Positions 50,152 through 57,332 of a stretch of DNA of 64,000 nucleotides are shown here, piece by piece. Source of the DNA: JALYLC01 sp035696365 (GTDB lineage: Bacteria; Actinomycetota; Thermoleophilia; Gaiellales; JALYLC01); NCBI GenBank assembly GCA_035696365.1, contig DASRQS010000052.1, positions 124,001 through 188,000 on the forward strand, written 5' to 3'. Both the position numbers and the translations under genes were made by a program. The notes under the pieces are model-generated. The model was not told the DNA's origin. It made no database searches and saw only the letters and a program-made list of their open reading frames with translations. How positions within the stretch are numbered: position 1 is the first letter of the stretch; the number at the start of each line of letters is the position of its first letter.

Positions 50152-50553
50152 CTACGCGGTTGCAACCGCGGGGGAACCCACGTCCGCGCTGTCCGAGCCT
50201 TGCAGCAGGCGCGCCTTCTCGTTGTGGAATTCCTCGTCGGTCAGCTTGCCGCGGTCGTGCAGGTCGGCGAGCATCTTGATCTGCTCGGCTGTCGTGGTCG
50301 GCGAGTAGCTCTCGACGAAATCGCGGTTGGCGGTATCCATCACGCGCCGCTCCTCGGGCGTCGCGCCGGGCTTGCGCATGAGCAGGTAGATCAGGGTGCC
50401 GAAGAACGGGATGAAGATCACAACGGCGAGCCAGATGGCCTTGCTGACGCCGCGAACATCGTCGCGCCGGAAGATGTCCAGCACGGCGAACCCCCACACC
50501 AGGATCAGCGGGATGTAGATCAGAAGCAGGAAGAACGCGTCCCAGAAACTCAT
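50152..50553 (-). CDS. PLDc_N and SHOCT domain membrane protein
   Basis: A 133-residue protein: two helices (FWDAFFLLLIYIPLILVWGF and KAIWLAVVIFIPFFGTLIYL) forming the cardiolipin-synthase-like N-terminal (PLDc_N) module, then ERRVMDTANRDFVESY and a C-terminal SHOCT domain (EQIKMLADLHDRGKLTDEEF). There is no catalytic HKD motif, so it is not a phospholipase. Small envelope protein of unknown role; ATG 50553. It is in line with the 452-residue SHOCT protein upstream (43 bp gap). Confidence 0.82.
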   Translation of the reverse strand: MSFWDAFFLLLIYIPLILVWGFAVLDIFRRDDVRGVSKAIWLAVVIFIPFFGTLIYLLMRKPGATPEERRVMDTANRDFVESYSPTTTAEQIKMLADLHDRGKLTDEEFHNEKARLLQGSDSADVGSPAVATA

Positions 50554-50596
50554 CGTGTGGTCTCCTTGTCGTGCGGGTCGGGATTGACAGTAGGAG

Positions 50597-51955
50597 TCAG
50601 GATCGAGTCTCCGTCAGGACACGTTCCTTCTCCCGTGCGAACTCGTCGTCGTCGAGCACGCCGCTGGCGCGCAACTCGCCGAGACGGCCGAGACGCTCGA
50701 GACGCGTATCCTCGGGCTCCGGCACCGCTACAGCGGGCGCGCGGCCCCGAGCGGAGAACGAGATCGGTTGCCGCTCGGCATCCGGGAACTCGCGCTCGGT
50801 CATCCGGCGGAGGACCTCGAGACCGAGGATCGCGGACGCAATCAGGATCGTCATCGTCACCCAGTTGCTGGTAGCCGGCGTGGGCGACCACGCGAGCAGG
50901 AGCACCACCACGGCTGTCAGGGCCCCGTAGGCCTGCCATGGGTCGCGCAGGGAGGGCGCGAGGAAGCGCCGGGTAGCGGTCGCGCGCCTGCCGGGCCCTG
51001 CGATCCAGGCACCGACGAGGCCGACGAGGCCGACGAAGACAATCGACACCACGGCCAGCTTGAGCGGATCCGTCGCGATCCACCACACCTCGTGGGCAGC
51101 GGGACGCACCGAAGCGTCGGCCACGACACGGTCGATCAGCTGGTCGCCCAGCACACGGCGGAAGAAGATCAGCACCAGACCGGCCGCTATCAGCCCGAGC
51201 GCGCACGCACGCAGCGCTCGCCGGCGGTCGGGTGCGACCCAGATCGCGGCGGCGAAGATCAGGATGACAACGATCACGATCAGCGCTGCGACCGCCCGCA
51301 GACCGCGAACCGCCTTCTGCGCGAGCGATAGCTGGTTGGATCGGAGCAGGACGATGCGCCCCGCATTGGGGGGCAGCCGCCCGTTCACGCGATCGGCCAG
51401 GCCGACGCGGCCCGTGACCTGCTGGACGATCGGCCGCAGGTCGAGGGTCACCTCGCCGCCGCTCGTGCGCAGCGCGCCCGTGTCGTCCTCGATCAGGTGC
51501 ACGAGCTGGCGGTTCGCCCGCTCGTTGGCCAGCCGCCAGGCCTGCAGGACGCGGGGCCTCGCCAGCGCTTCCTGGATGACACGCTGAGCCGAGTCACGCA
51601 GGCCGGCGGCCGCCGGTGCCGCAAGGGGCTGGGCCCTCGGTGGCAGTACCGCGCGAATCTGACCCGCGATGTCCACGTTGGAGTACACCTGGTCGACGAG
51701 ATAGGTCGAGAGCGCCTGGCGGACCGTGTCGTTCTCGAGCGCCTTCGCGCTCGTGTCGCTCCAGGTCTTCGAGTTGAGCCCGACCCGCTCCACCCACACC
51801 GCAAGGGCGCCCACGATGAGCAGGAGCGTGCCCAGCGCGACGAGGCCGCGCATCGCATAGCGTCGCCGGCGCGTGTTGCGGCGACCCCCGCCCGGCGCGC
51901 TTTCAGCGTCCGTCTCCAGCCCGCCGCTCGGAACCTGACCAGGGTGCGCCTCCAC
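50597..51955 (-). CDS. Multi-pass membrane protein with C-terminal SHOCT domain
   Basis: A 452-residue protein. TM1 (GLVALGTLLLIVGALAVWVE) is followed by a roughly 170-residue extracytoplasmic helical domain (LENDTVRQALSTYLVDQVYS; IVLLRSNQLSLAQKAVRGLR), then helices near 230-255, 260-280, 315-335, 360-375 and 380-400, and a SHOCT domain at the end (RLERLGRLGELRASGVLDDD). Function unknown; such proteins are frequent in actinobacterial envelopes. GTG 51955, with ATG 51853 as a shorter option. A 19-bp palindrome lies 77 bp upstream. Confidence 0.78.
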   Translation of the reverse strand: MEAHPGQVPSGGLETDAESAPGGGRRNTRRRRYAMRGLVALGTLLLIVGALAVWVERVGLNSKTWSDTSAKALENDTVRQALSTYLVDQVYSNVDIAGQIRAVLPPRAQPLAAPAAAGLRDSAQRVIQEALARPRVLQAWRLANERANRQLVHLIEDDTGALRTSGGEVTLDLRPIVQQVTGRVGLADRVNGRLPPNAGRIVLLRSNQLSLAQKAVRGLRAVAALIVIVVILIFAAAIWVAPDRRRALRACALGLIAAGLVLIFFRRVLGDQLIDRVVADASVRPAAHEVWWIATDPLKLAVVSIVFVGLVGLVGAWIAGPGRRATATRRFLAPSLRDPWQAYGALTAVVVLLLAWSPTPATSNWVTMTILIASAILGLEVLRRMTEREFPDAERQPISFSARGRAPAVAVPEPEDTRLERLGRLGELRASGVLDDDEFAREKERVLTETRS

Positions 51956-52032
51956 GACGACGTTGTCCCCGACGCGCGCGACAGTCGCATCACCCGTAGA
52001 GGGCGAGAAGCGCCCTTGACAGATCGCGGCGG

Positions 52033-52051
52033 CTCACCCGCGGGGGGTGAC
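52033..52051. promoter_or_regulatory. 19-bp palindrome, copy 5 (between SHOCT protein and small protein)
   Basis: CTCACCCGCGGGGGGTGAC, with TCACCC/GGGTGA arms, 30 bp before the small gene at 52082 (plus) and 77 bp upstream of the 452-residue SHOCT protein (minus). A TTGACA at 52016-52021 could be a -35 element for the plus-strand gene. Confidence 0.55.
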
Positions 52052-52081
52052 GCTTCGCCTACGGGGCAGGCGAATGCTTGC

Positions 52082-52294
52082 GTGGTGGCCAGCCGCTACG
52101 AGATTCGCATCAAGGGACGGGTGAGCGACGCGCTCCTGCCGCACTTCGAAGGTCTGTCTGCACATGTGGAGCCGGTCGAGACGACGCTTTACGGGAAAAT
52201 CGAGGATCAGGCGGCCCTGCACGGCCTGCTCGAGCGCATCGAGGCTCTCGGCCTCGAGCTCATCGAGGTGCGCCGCACCGCCGGAGACCCTTGA
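52082..52294 (+). CDS. Small hypothetical protein, predicted alpha/beta fold
   Basis: A 70-residue protein with strand-helix-strand-strand-helix-strand spacing (YEIRIKGRVSD; LLPHFEGLSAHVEPVETTLY; LERIEALGLELIEVRRT) suggesting a ferredoxin-like fold. No family assigned. GTG 52082 or GTG 52085. A hairpin directly follows its stop. Confidence 0.6.
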   Translation: MVASRYEIRIKGRVSDALLPHFEGLSAHVEPVETTLYGKIEDQAALHGLLERIEALGLELIEVRRTAGDP

Positions 52295-52320
52295 GCAACA
52301 ACCCGATGCGCCGTTGTTGC
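52295..52320 (+). terminator. Hairpin after small hypothetical gene
   Basis: GCAACAAC-N10-GTTGTTGC, perfect 8-bp arms starting at the base after the TGA. It is followed by AGACATCCTT rather than a T-run, so termination is likely but inefficient. Confidence 0.5.
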
Positions 52321-52331
52321 AGACATCCTTA

Positions 52332-52427
52332 GCCAATAGGGTGGGAAAATGCTTCGCGTAGTCAGCGCCGATGCTCTCCCTGGCCAATAGGGTAGGAAAA
52401 TGCTTCGCGTAGTCATCGCCGATGATC
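52332..52427 (+). repeat. 51-bp-period tandem duplication over the start of the response regulator
   Basis: A 45-bp unit (52332-52376) recurs at 52383-52427 with a few mismatches. It includes the ribosome site, the ATG and the first nine codons of the regulator gene. The first copy therefore carries its own ATG (52349) and encodes a 13-residue leader, MLRVVSADALPGQ, ending at TAG 52388-52390 inside the second copy's ribosome-site region. Confidence 0.75.
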
Positions 52428-53068
52428 ATCTGCTCGTGCGCGAAGGGCTTCAGCGCATTCTCGAATCGACCCACGACCTCGATCTGGCAGGCATCGCCTC
52501 AGATGGGGACGGGCTGCTCGCGATGGTCGAGCGCACACGACCCGACATCGTCGTCACCGATGTCCGTATGCCCCCTTCCGGCGAGGGCGAGGGCATCCGC
52601 GTGGCCAACGAGCTGAGCGGGCGCTTTCCGGAGATCGCGGTGCTCGCCCTCAGTCAGTACGCCGACCCGGCGTACGCCCGGGCGTTCTTCCGCCACGGTG
52701 CGAGCAGCCGGGGGTACCTCTTGAAGGACCGCCTGCTGGCGCCGCGCGAGTTGCTGGCCGCGATCATCGAGGTCGGCGGTGGCGGCACGGTCATCGATTC
52801 ATCCATCGTCGACGCGCTCGTCTCGCTGCGCTCCCAGGACGGATCCTTCCGGCTCAGTGCCCTTACACCGCGCGAGCGCGAGGTCCTGGCCGAGGTTGCG
52901 GGCGGCAAGAGCAACTCCGCCATCGCGCGCTCGCTCGTGATCACCCGCCGATCGGTCGAGCACCACATCACGGCGATCTTCGCGAAGCTCGATCTGCCCG
53001 CCGAAGAAGAGGTCAGCCGGCGCGTCCAGGCCACGCTCCTGTACCTGGCCGACCGCGACTCCGTGTAA
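52400..53068 (+). CDS. NarL/FixJ response regulator (orphan)
   Basis: A 222-residue regulator: receiver LRVVIADDHLLVREGLQRIL, phospho-Asp in PDIVVTDVRMPPSGEGEG, Thr/Ser switch in VLALSQYAD and Lys in GYLLKDRLLA; C-terminal LuxR HTH LTPREREVLAEVAGGKSNSA and RRSVEHHITAIFAKL. No kinase is next to it; the MASE1 kinase 5 kb away is of the matching HisKA_3 type. The start is duplicated by a 51-bp tandem repeat that creates a short upstream reading frame. Confidence 0.87.
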   Translation: MLRVVIADDHLLVREGLQRILESTHDLDLAGIASDGDGLLAMVERTRPDIVVTDVRMPPSGEGEGIRVANELSGRFPEIAVLALSQYADPAYARAFFRHGASSRGYLLKDRLLAPRELLAAIIEVGGGGTVIDSSIVDALVSLRSQDGSFRLSALTPREREVLAEVAGGKSNSAIARSLVITRRSVEHHITAIFAKLDLPAEEEVSRRVQATLLYLADRDSV

Positions 53069-53075
53069 CGCTCGC

Positions 53076-53094
53076 CTCACCTGGCGCGGGTGAG
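53076..53094. promoter_or_regulatory. 19-bp palindrome, copy 6 (upstream of K+ channel)
   Basis: CTCACCTGGCGCGGGTGAG, arms CTCACC/GGTGAG (extended to 7 bp with flanking C and G), 34 bp before ATG 53129 of the K+ channel gene and 7 bp after the NarL-type regulator stop. Confidence 0.6.
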
Positions 53095-53128
53095 GAGGAA
53101 CCGGCACCCGCTCGCAAGCCTTCTCGTG

Positions 53129-53554
53129 ATGCGAATGGGCCCGCGGATCGAGCAACAACTCGTCTCGCTCACGATCTGGCGGGCCGTGCGCCTGGTGATC
53201 GCGTTGACGGTCATCATCGTTGTGCTCGCCGCTGTACTCGAGCGCCTGGCGGAGCCGCACACCTTCACGGGCATGGGCCTCGCCCTGTGGTGGGCGGTGG
53301 TCACCGTTGCCACCGTCGGCTACGGGGACTACACCCCTCACACCCCCATCGGCCGCCTCGTCGGCGCCGCCACGATCCTCTTCTCGATGGCGCTCATCCC
53401 GACGGTGACGGCTCTCGTTGTGGCCGCGCTCGTGACGAAGGTGCAGCGCCAGCGCGGCGTGGACGAGGCAGATCACCTGAGCGAGATCGCACGAAGGCTC
53501 GAAGCCATCGAGGAACGGCTGCCGCGACAGCCCGCCGCGCCGGAGGACACCTAG
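53129..53554 (+). CDS. Two-TM potassium channel
   Basis: A 141-residue channel subunit: TM1 (AVRLVIALTVIIVVLAAVLE), pore helix and selectivity filter TVATVGYGDYTP, TM2 (LVGAATILFSMALIPTVTAL) and a short cytoplasmic coiled tail (SEIARRLEAIEERLPRQP). Four copies form a K+-selective pore. ATG 53129 is chosen because the in-frame GTG at 53090 lies inside the palindrome; the longer form would add 13 residues. Confidence 0.85.
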   Translation: MRMGPRIEQQLVSLTIWRAVRLVIALTVIIVVLAAVLERLAEPHTFTGMGLALWWAVVTVATVGYGDYTPHTPIGRLVGAATILFSMALIPTVTALVVAALVTKVQRQRGVDEADHLSEIARRLEAIEERLPRQPAAPEDT

Positions 53555-53578
53555 CGCGACGCGCACCCCGTCCGCCAA

Positions 53579-53597
53579 ATCATCCCGTGCGGGTGAT
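53579..53597. promoter_or_regulatory. 19-bp palindrome, copy 7 (downstream of K+ channel)
   Basis: ATCATCCCGTGCGGGTGAT matches the motif consensus but with a C-to-T change in the left arm. It lies 24 bp after the K+ channel stop, in the convergent gap before the Bax-inhibitor gene, so it is the one copy without an obvious target start. Confidence 0.4.
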
Positions 53598-53716
53598 GGC
53601 AGGGAGGCCACGGCGCGAGACGCTCTCGGTGCGCAGGCGGGCGGCCGGACATATCGGCACCCTCCCTTCAAGCGGCGGGCGGTGCGTGCAAATCCTCGTC
53701 CCGCCTGCGCCAGAAC

Positions 53717-54370
53717 TCACCGCCGGCCGAAGATGTTGAGCAGCAGCAGGAAGACGTTGAGGATGTCGAGGAAGATCGATGCGGCGAGGAGCGGCGCGGC
53801 CTTGATGTCGCTCGAGCGGCGCAGCCGCTGGAAGTCGAACATCGTGAAGCCGGCGAAGATCACGAGCCCGAGGATCGAGTAGATCAGGTCGCCGCCCGGG
53901 ATGTTGACGAAGATCAGGACGATCCCGAACAGGATCAGCGCGATCAGCGCGAAGAAGCAGATGCGCGCGAGCGCGGAGAGGTCGCGCCGGGTCGCATAGC
54001 CCGCTGCGCCGAAGCCGGCGATGAAGAGCGCGGTCGAGGCGCCCGCCTGCCAGACAGCCTGCGGATTCGTGCTCGCGTAATACGCGATCGTGGGTGCGAC
54101 CGCCAGGCCGATCAGCACGCCGAAGCCGAAGAGCAGGCCGATCGAGAGCTGCTCCGAGCGTTCGATGGCGAACCTGATGCCGATCAGGCAGACGAACGAG
54201 AGGATGAAGAACAGCAGGCCCGCGCCCGAGGAGAGATCGCGGCCGAGATAGGCGCCCCCGGCGAAGAACGCGGCCGTGATGGCGACCAGGGCCATGGTGT
54301 GCGCAAAGAGCGTGCGCGCCTCGTCGTGCGAGATCGCGGTCGGTTCGATGGTGGTGTCGCGGGAGGACAT
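53717..54370 (-). CDS. Bax inhibitor-1/YccA family membrane protein
   Basis: A 217-residue protein with seven hydrophobic helices and the BI-1 family features: ARTLFAHTMALVAITAAFFA at TM1, ASTALFIAGFGAAGYATRRDL (short segment FGAAGYATRRDLS is the conserved loop), FVNIPGGDLIYSILGLVIFAG and the final FLDILNVFLLLLNIFGRR, whose D-x3-FxxLLxxxG ending is diagnostic. BI-1 proteins are pH-sensitive ion-leak channels or modulators of membrane proteases. ATG 54370. Confidence 0.88.
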   Translation of the reverse strand: MSSRDTTIEPTAISHDEARTLFAHTMALVAITAAFFAGGAYLGRDLSSGAGLLFFILSFVCLIGIRFAIERSEQLSIGLLFGFGVLIGLAVAPTIAYYASTNPQAVWQAGASTALFIAGFGAAGYATRRDLSALARICFFALIALILFGIVLIFVNIPGGDLIYSILGLVIFAGFTMFDFQRLRRSSDIKAAPLLAASIFLDILNVFLLLLNIFGRR

Positions 54371-54445
54371 GGCGCTCCTTGCGGTCGAGAGGATGCGCGC
54401 CGCACGCGGTGGTCTCGTGTGCCGACGATCGACGTGTCCCTGTAT

Positions 54446-54459
54446 GGAAACACGTTTCC
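54446..54459. promoter_or_regulatory. Perfect palindrome GGAAAC-AC-GTTTCC
   Basis: A 14-bp perfect inverted repeat in the divergent gap between the Bax-inhibitor gene (75 bp from its start) and the secreted barrel protein gene (183 bp). Its AT content stands out against GC-rich surroundings. Candidate operator of unknown regulator. Confidence 0.4.
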
Positions 54460-54550
54460 GCCCGGCGCGCAGGCGGGTTCGTCCCGGCCTCCAGGCCGCC
54501 GGGCAGGGCGATCGTCACGGCAGCATCTTCGATCTCCTTTTTGGAATGCG

Positions 54551-54567
54551 CGTCTACCGGGTAGACG
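54551..54567. promoter_or_regulatory. Perfect palindrome CGTCTACC-G-GGTAGACG
   Basis: A 17-bp palindrome with 8-bp perfect arms, 75 bp upstream of the secreted barrel protein ATG. The position fits an operator near -35 to -10. Unrelated to the other palindrome in this 271-bp gap, which otherwise shows no gene. Confidence 0.45.
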
Positions 54568-54641
54568 GCACTGCACGGGCGAGCGAAGAGAAGACTCGCC
54601 GTCGTCCGGACGCCACGTCCCATATCGGCAGGAGGCAAATC

Positions 54642-55124
54642 ATGCGAAGGACACTCCTCGGCGCCGCCGTCGCGGCGTGCGCGATGCTCGCGGTCGTCGC
54701 GGTCTCGAGTGCGCTCGCGAGGAGCAAGCACCATGGACATGGGGGAATCACGATCCACGTCGTGGAGCGCGCCACCAGCGACACCCCGGTCGACAACGCG
54801 CCGGCCCGCGACTCGGTCGGCGACACGCTGGCCTTCGGGAACGCGGTCTACGACGCGACCAACACGACGCAGATCGGCACCGACGGCGGCCAGTGCGTGC
54901 GCACGGTACCCGGCGTGTCGTTCGAATGCGCCTGGACGACCATGCTGAAGGACGGCCAGATCACGGTCGAGGGACCCTTCCTCGACGCAGGCGACAGTAC
55001 CCTCGCGATCACGGGCGGCACGGGCGCCTACCGGACGGCGCGCGGGACGATGGACCTGCACGCGCGCAACGCCCAGGGCAGCGAATTCGACTTCACGTTC
55101 CACGTCATCGACGCGGGACGCTGA
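54642..55124 (+). CDS. Secreted allene-oxide-cyclase/dirigent-like barrel protein
   Basis: A 160-residue protein with a Sec signal peptide (MRRTLLGAAVAACAMLAVVA, cleavage near SALA-RS) and a His-rich start of the mature chain (SKHHGHGG). The rest is a beta-barrel of the AOC/dirigent type: GDTLAFGNAVYD, CVRTVPG, then TLAITGGTGAYRTARGTMDL, the barrel-closing signature. Bacterial members are exported and of unknown function. AGGAGG box before ATG 54642. Confidence 0.82.
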   Translation: MRRTLLGAAVAACAMLAVVAVSSALARSKHHGHGGITIHVVERATSDTPVDNAPARDSVGDTLAFGNAVYDATNTTQIGTDGGQCVRTVPGVSFECAWTTMLKDGQITVEGPFLDAGDSTLAITGGTGAYRTARGTMDLHARNAQGSEFDFTFHVIDAGR

Positions 55125-55135
55125 CACGTACGGGT

Positions 55136-55162
55136 GGGCGTCCGGCCTCGCGCCGGGCGCCC
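55136..55162 (+). terminator. Hairpin after secreted barrel gene
   Basis: GGGCG-T-CCGG, loop CCTCGCG, CCGG-G-CGCCC: a 10-bp stem with one T-G pair, 12 bp past the stop of the secreted barrel gene. No strong T-run. The remaining 240 bp to 55405 hold no gene I can support. Confidence 0.5.
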
Positions 55163-55405
55163 AAGGGCGGGATCATCTGACCCAGATCTGATCCAGCAGG
55201 ATCCCCCAACCCGGGGTTCGCCCGGACGTTTCCGGTACGCAACCAGGCGCCGGGCCAGGGGCTCCGACGGCGCGACGGATCGTCCCGACCGCAACGCTGC
55301 CGCCGGTGAAGACGTGACCAGGGGCAGGTGAGCGGTGCCTTCGTACCCGACCGTCAGCGAGGTCTGGCTGCGGCTGCTCGAGTCCCGTCGCTGACAGGCC
55401 CGACT

Positions 55406-55436
55406 GCACACATCGGGGTCAGACCCCAGAGTGTGC
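55406..55436. repeat. Palindrome with GGGGTCAGACCCC core
   Basis: Outer arms GCACAC/GTGTGC and inner GGGGTC-A-GACCCC, with three mismatches between. Same core as 28675-28744 and 35169-35203, again in a convergent gap 14 bp from the 3' end of a two-component gene. Confidence 0.7.
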
Positions 55437-55450
55437 GCGGTCAGCAGTGC

Positions 55451-56485
55451 TCAGGCGACGAGCGGCAGCGGCAGCTGCTCGCCGGTCTCGCGCTCGAACC
55501 CGGGGAGCTCGACGCGGAAGGTGGTGCCGACGCCCGGAGAGGTCTTGGCATCGACGGAGCCCTCGTGCGACTCCGCGATGGCCTTGACGATCGCAAGGCC
55601 GAGGCCGCTGCCGCGCGTCCCGTCGGACGAGCGCGCGCGATAGAAGCGGTCGAAGATGTACGGCAGTGCATCGCTCGGGATGCCGCCGCCGTGATCGGTG
55701 ACCTCGAGCACGAGCCGCCGGCCGCGCGCGTGCGCAGCGAGCATGACCGAGGAGCCCGTGGGAGTGTGGCGCAGGGCGTTCTCGATCAGGTTGTCGAGCA
55801 GTCGCTCGATGTCCTGCCGGGCGCACGGCACCTCGCCGCCCACGCGGGACGCGATCACGAGCTGGCGATCCGCCACGCGCCTCCAGCGCTCGGCCGCGGC
55901 GTCCAGAAGGTCGTCGGTCGAGACCATGGTCCGCACCGGGGTGTGGGCAGCGTCGAGCCGCGAGAGCGCGAGCAGGCCCGAGGCCAGGACCTCACTCCTC
56001 TGCAGCTCCTCGAGTACCACCTGCCGCGTCTCCAGGATCTCCTGCATGCTCGGGACGTGGCCGTCCCGCCCGAGCAGCTCGAGCTCGCCGCGCGCGATGG
56101 TGAGCGGCGTCAGGAGCTCGTGCGAGGCGTTGTCGAAGAGGGCGCGCCCACGCTCGACGACGAGCTGGCGCTCGCGCACGTGCCAGACCATCACGAGGAA
56201 GATCAGCGACATGAGCGGAATCTCGGCGAGCTCCGCCTGGCTCTCCGAGCCGATCTGGATCGCGCGCAGCGTGAGCAGGAAGATGGGCACCACGACGGCC
56301 GAGAGGGCGAGCACGCTGCTCAGCGCCGTCCACATGCGCAGGCCGTAGACGATGCTGACGCTGACGAAGATGAAGTGCACGGGGAGTGCCTCCCACCCGT
56401 GCCAGAGCGCGATCCATACCAGGTTGAGCGTGCAGAACAGCGCCAGCGCCAGCTCGGGCAGGAAGCGCGAGGTGACGTCCTTCAC
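55451..56485 (-). CDS. Sensor histidine kinase (HisKA type)
   Basis: A 344-residue membrane kinase. Three to four N-terminal helices (LALALFCTLNLVWIALW; FIFVSVSIVYGLRMW; VLALSAVVVPIFLLTL; LMSLIFLVMVWHV) lead without a large external domain into HisKA (RALFDNASHELLTPLTIARG, phospho-His in SHELLTP) and HATPase (LLDNLIENALRHTPTGSS; TDHGGGIP; GTRGSGLGLAIVKAI). GTG 56485 overlaps the OmpR-type regulator stop. The short membrane sensor suggests detection within or near the membrane. Confidence 0.87.
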   Translation of the reverse strand: MKDVTSRFLPELALALFCTLNLVWIALWHGWEALPVHFIFVSVSIVYGLRMWTALSSVLALSAVVVPIFLLTLRAIQIGSESQAELAEIPLMSLIFLVMVWHVRERQLVVERGRALFDNASHELLTPLTIARGELELLGRDGHVPSMQEILETRQVVLEELQRSEVLASGLLALSRLDAAHTPVRTMVSTDDLLDAAAERWRRVADRQLVIASRVGGEVPCARQDIERLLDNLIENALRHTPTGSSVMLAAHARGRRLVLEVTDHGGGIPSDALPYIFDRFYRARSSDGTRGSGLGLAIVKAIAESHEGSVDAKTSPGVGTTFRVELPGFERETGEQLPLPLVA

Positions 56486-57138
56486 GCGCACAGCTGGTAC
56501 CCCGCTCCTCTGATCGTCGCGATCCGCTCGTGCCCGATCTTGAGGCGAAGGCGGCGCACGCACACATCCACCGTGTTCGTCTCGGTGTCGAAGCTGTAGC
56601 CCCAGATGGCCGAGAGCAGGCGCTCCCTGCTGACGACTTCGTCCTGGTGACGCATGAGGTACTCGAGCACGAGCGCCTCGCGATCGGTCAGGTGCACCGG
56701 GCCCTCGCCGAAGTCGGCAAGTCTACGCCTCAACTCGAGGGTTACACCATGGGCGCTGAGCACCGTCGGATCGAGCTCGGCGCTGCGCCGCAGGTGGATG
56801 CGCACGCGCTCCAGCAGCTCGTCGAACGAGAATGGCTTGGCGACGTAGTCGATCGCGCCGGCCCGCAGCGCCGCGACCTTGGTCTCCGGATCGGAGCGCG
56901 CGCTGAGCATCATGACCGGCAGTGCCGGGTTCGTTGCGAGCAGCTCGCGCAGCACGGCAATGCCGTCGCGCCCCGGCAGCATCACGTCGAGCAGCACGAG
57001 GCCGGGCGCCTCGCGGGCGACGCTTGCGACAGCCCCGTCGCCATCGGCCACTGCCTGCACGGCGTAGCCCTCGCGGGACAACCCGCGGGCGACGAAGCTG
57101 GCGATACGCCGCTCGTCTTCGACGATCAAAACGTTCAC
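56482..57138 (-). CDS. OmpR/PhoB-family response regulator
   Basis: A 218-residue regulator: receiver NVLIVEDERRIASFVARGLS, phospho-Asp in GLVLLDVMLPGRDG, Lys in YVAKPFSFDELLER; C-terminal winged helix HLTDREALVLEYLMRHQDEV and ETNTVDVCVRRLRLKIG. GTG 57138. It is divergent from the giant secreted-protein gene, and the gap carries helically phased TGACA repeats, typical of OmpR-family binding. The target set probably includes the multicopper oxidase pair. Confidence 0.88.
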   Translation of the reverse strand: MNVLIVEDERRIASFVARGLSREGYAVQAVADGDGAVASVAREAPGLVLLDVMLPGRDGIAVLRELLATNPALPVMMLSARSDPETKVAALRAGAIDYVAKPFSFDELLERVRIHLRRSAELDPTVLSAHGVTLELRRRLADFGEGPVHLTDREALVLEYLMRHQDEVVSRERLLSAIWGYSFDTETNTVDVCVRRLRLKIGHERIATIRGAGYQLCA

Positions 57139-57220
57139 GAACAGACTCCCTCAGTTTTCGCTCTTCCCCTCCCCCACCCTAGGCCCGGTCGCGCGGAGGG
57201 GTCAAGCCCCCCGATGGAGG

Positions 57221-57262
57221 GTGTCTGACACAACCGTGACACGGCTGTCAGAAAGCGTGACA
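57221..57262. promoter_or_regulatory. Phased TGACA repeats in divergent promoter
   Basis: TGACA occurs at 57226, 57237 and 57258 (spacings 11 and 21 bp, one and two helical turns), with inverse TGTC at 57222 and TGTCA at 57246, giving palindromes GTGTC-T-GACAC and TGACA-CGGC-TGTCA. The site lies between the OmpR-type regulator gene and the giant secreted-protein gene. Direct repeats with 11-bp phasing are the usual OmpR/PhoB-family target layout. Confidence 0.6.
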
Positions 57263-57332
57263 GTCGAGCGGGGTTGGGCTGAAGCTCGCGTCGATCGCAA
57301 TGAAGCGTCCCCCTCACGGGAGCCCAACTCGC

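Noticed and set aside
52034..52474. 146-residue minus-strand frame over the tandem duplication.
   Set aside because: Antisense to two better-supported plus-strand genes; its internal repeat (KHFPTLLA-type) is only the DNA duplication read backwards.
53596..53739. Short plus-strand ORF after the seventh palindrome copy.
   Set aside because: 47 basic, low-information residues, overlaps the 3' end of the Bax-inhibitor gene, no ribosome site.
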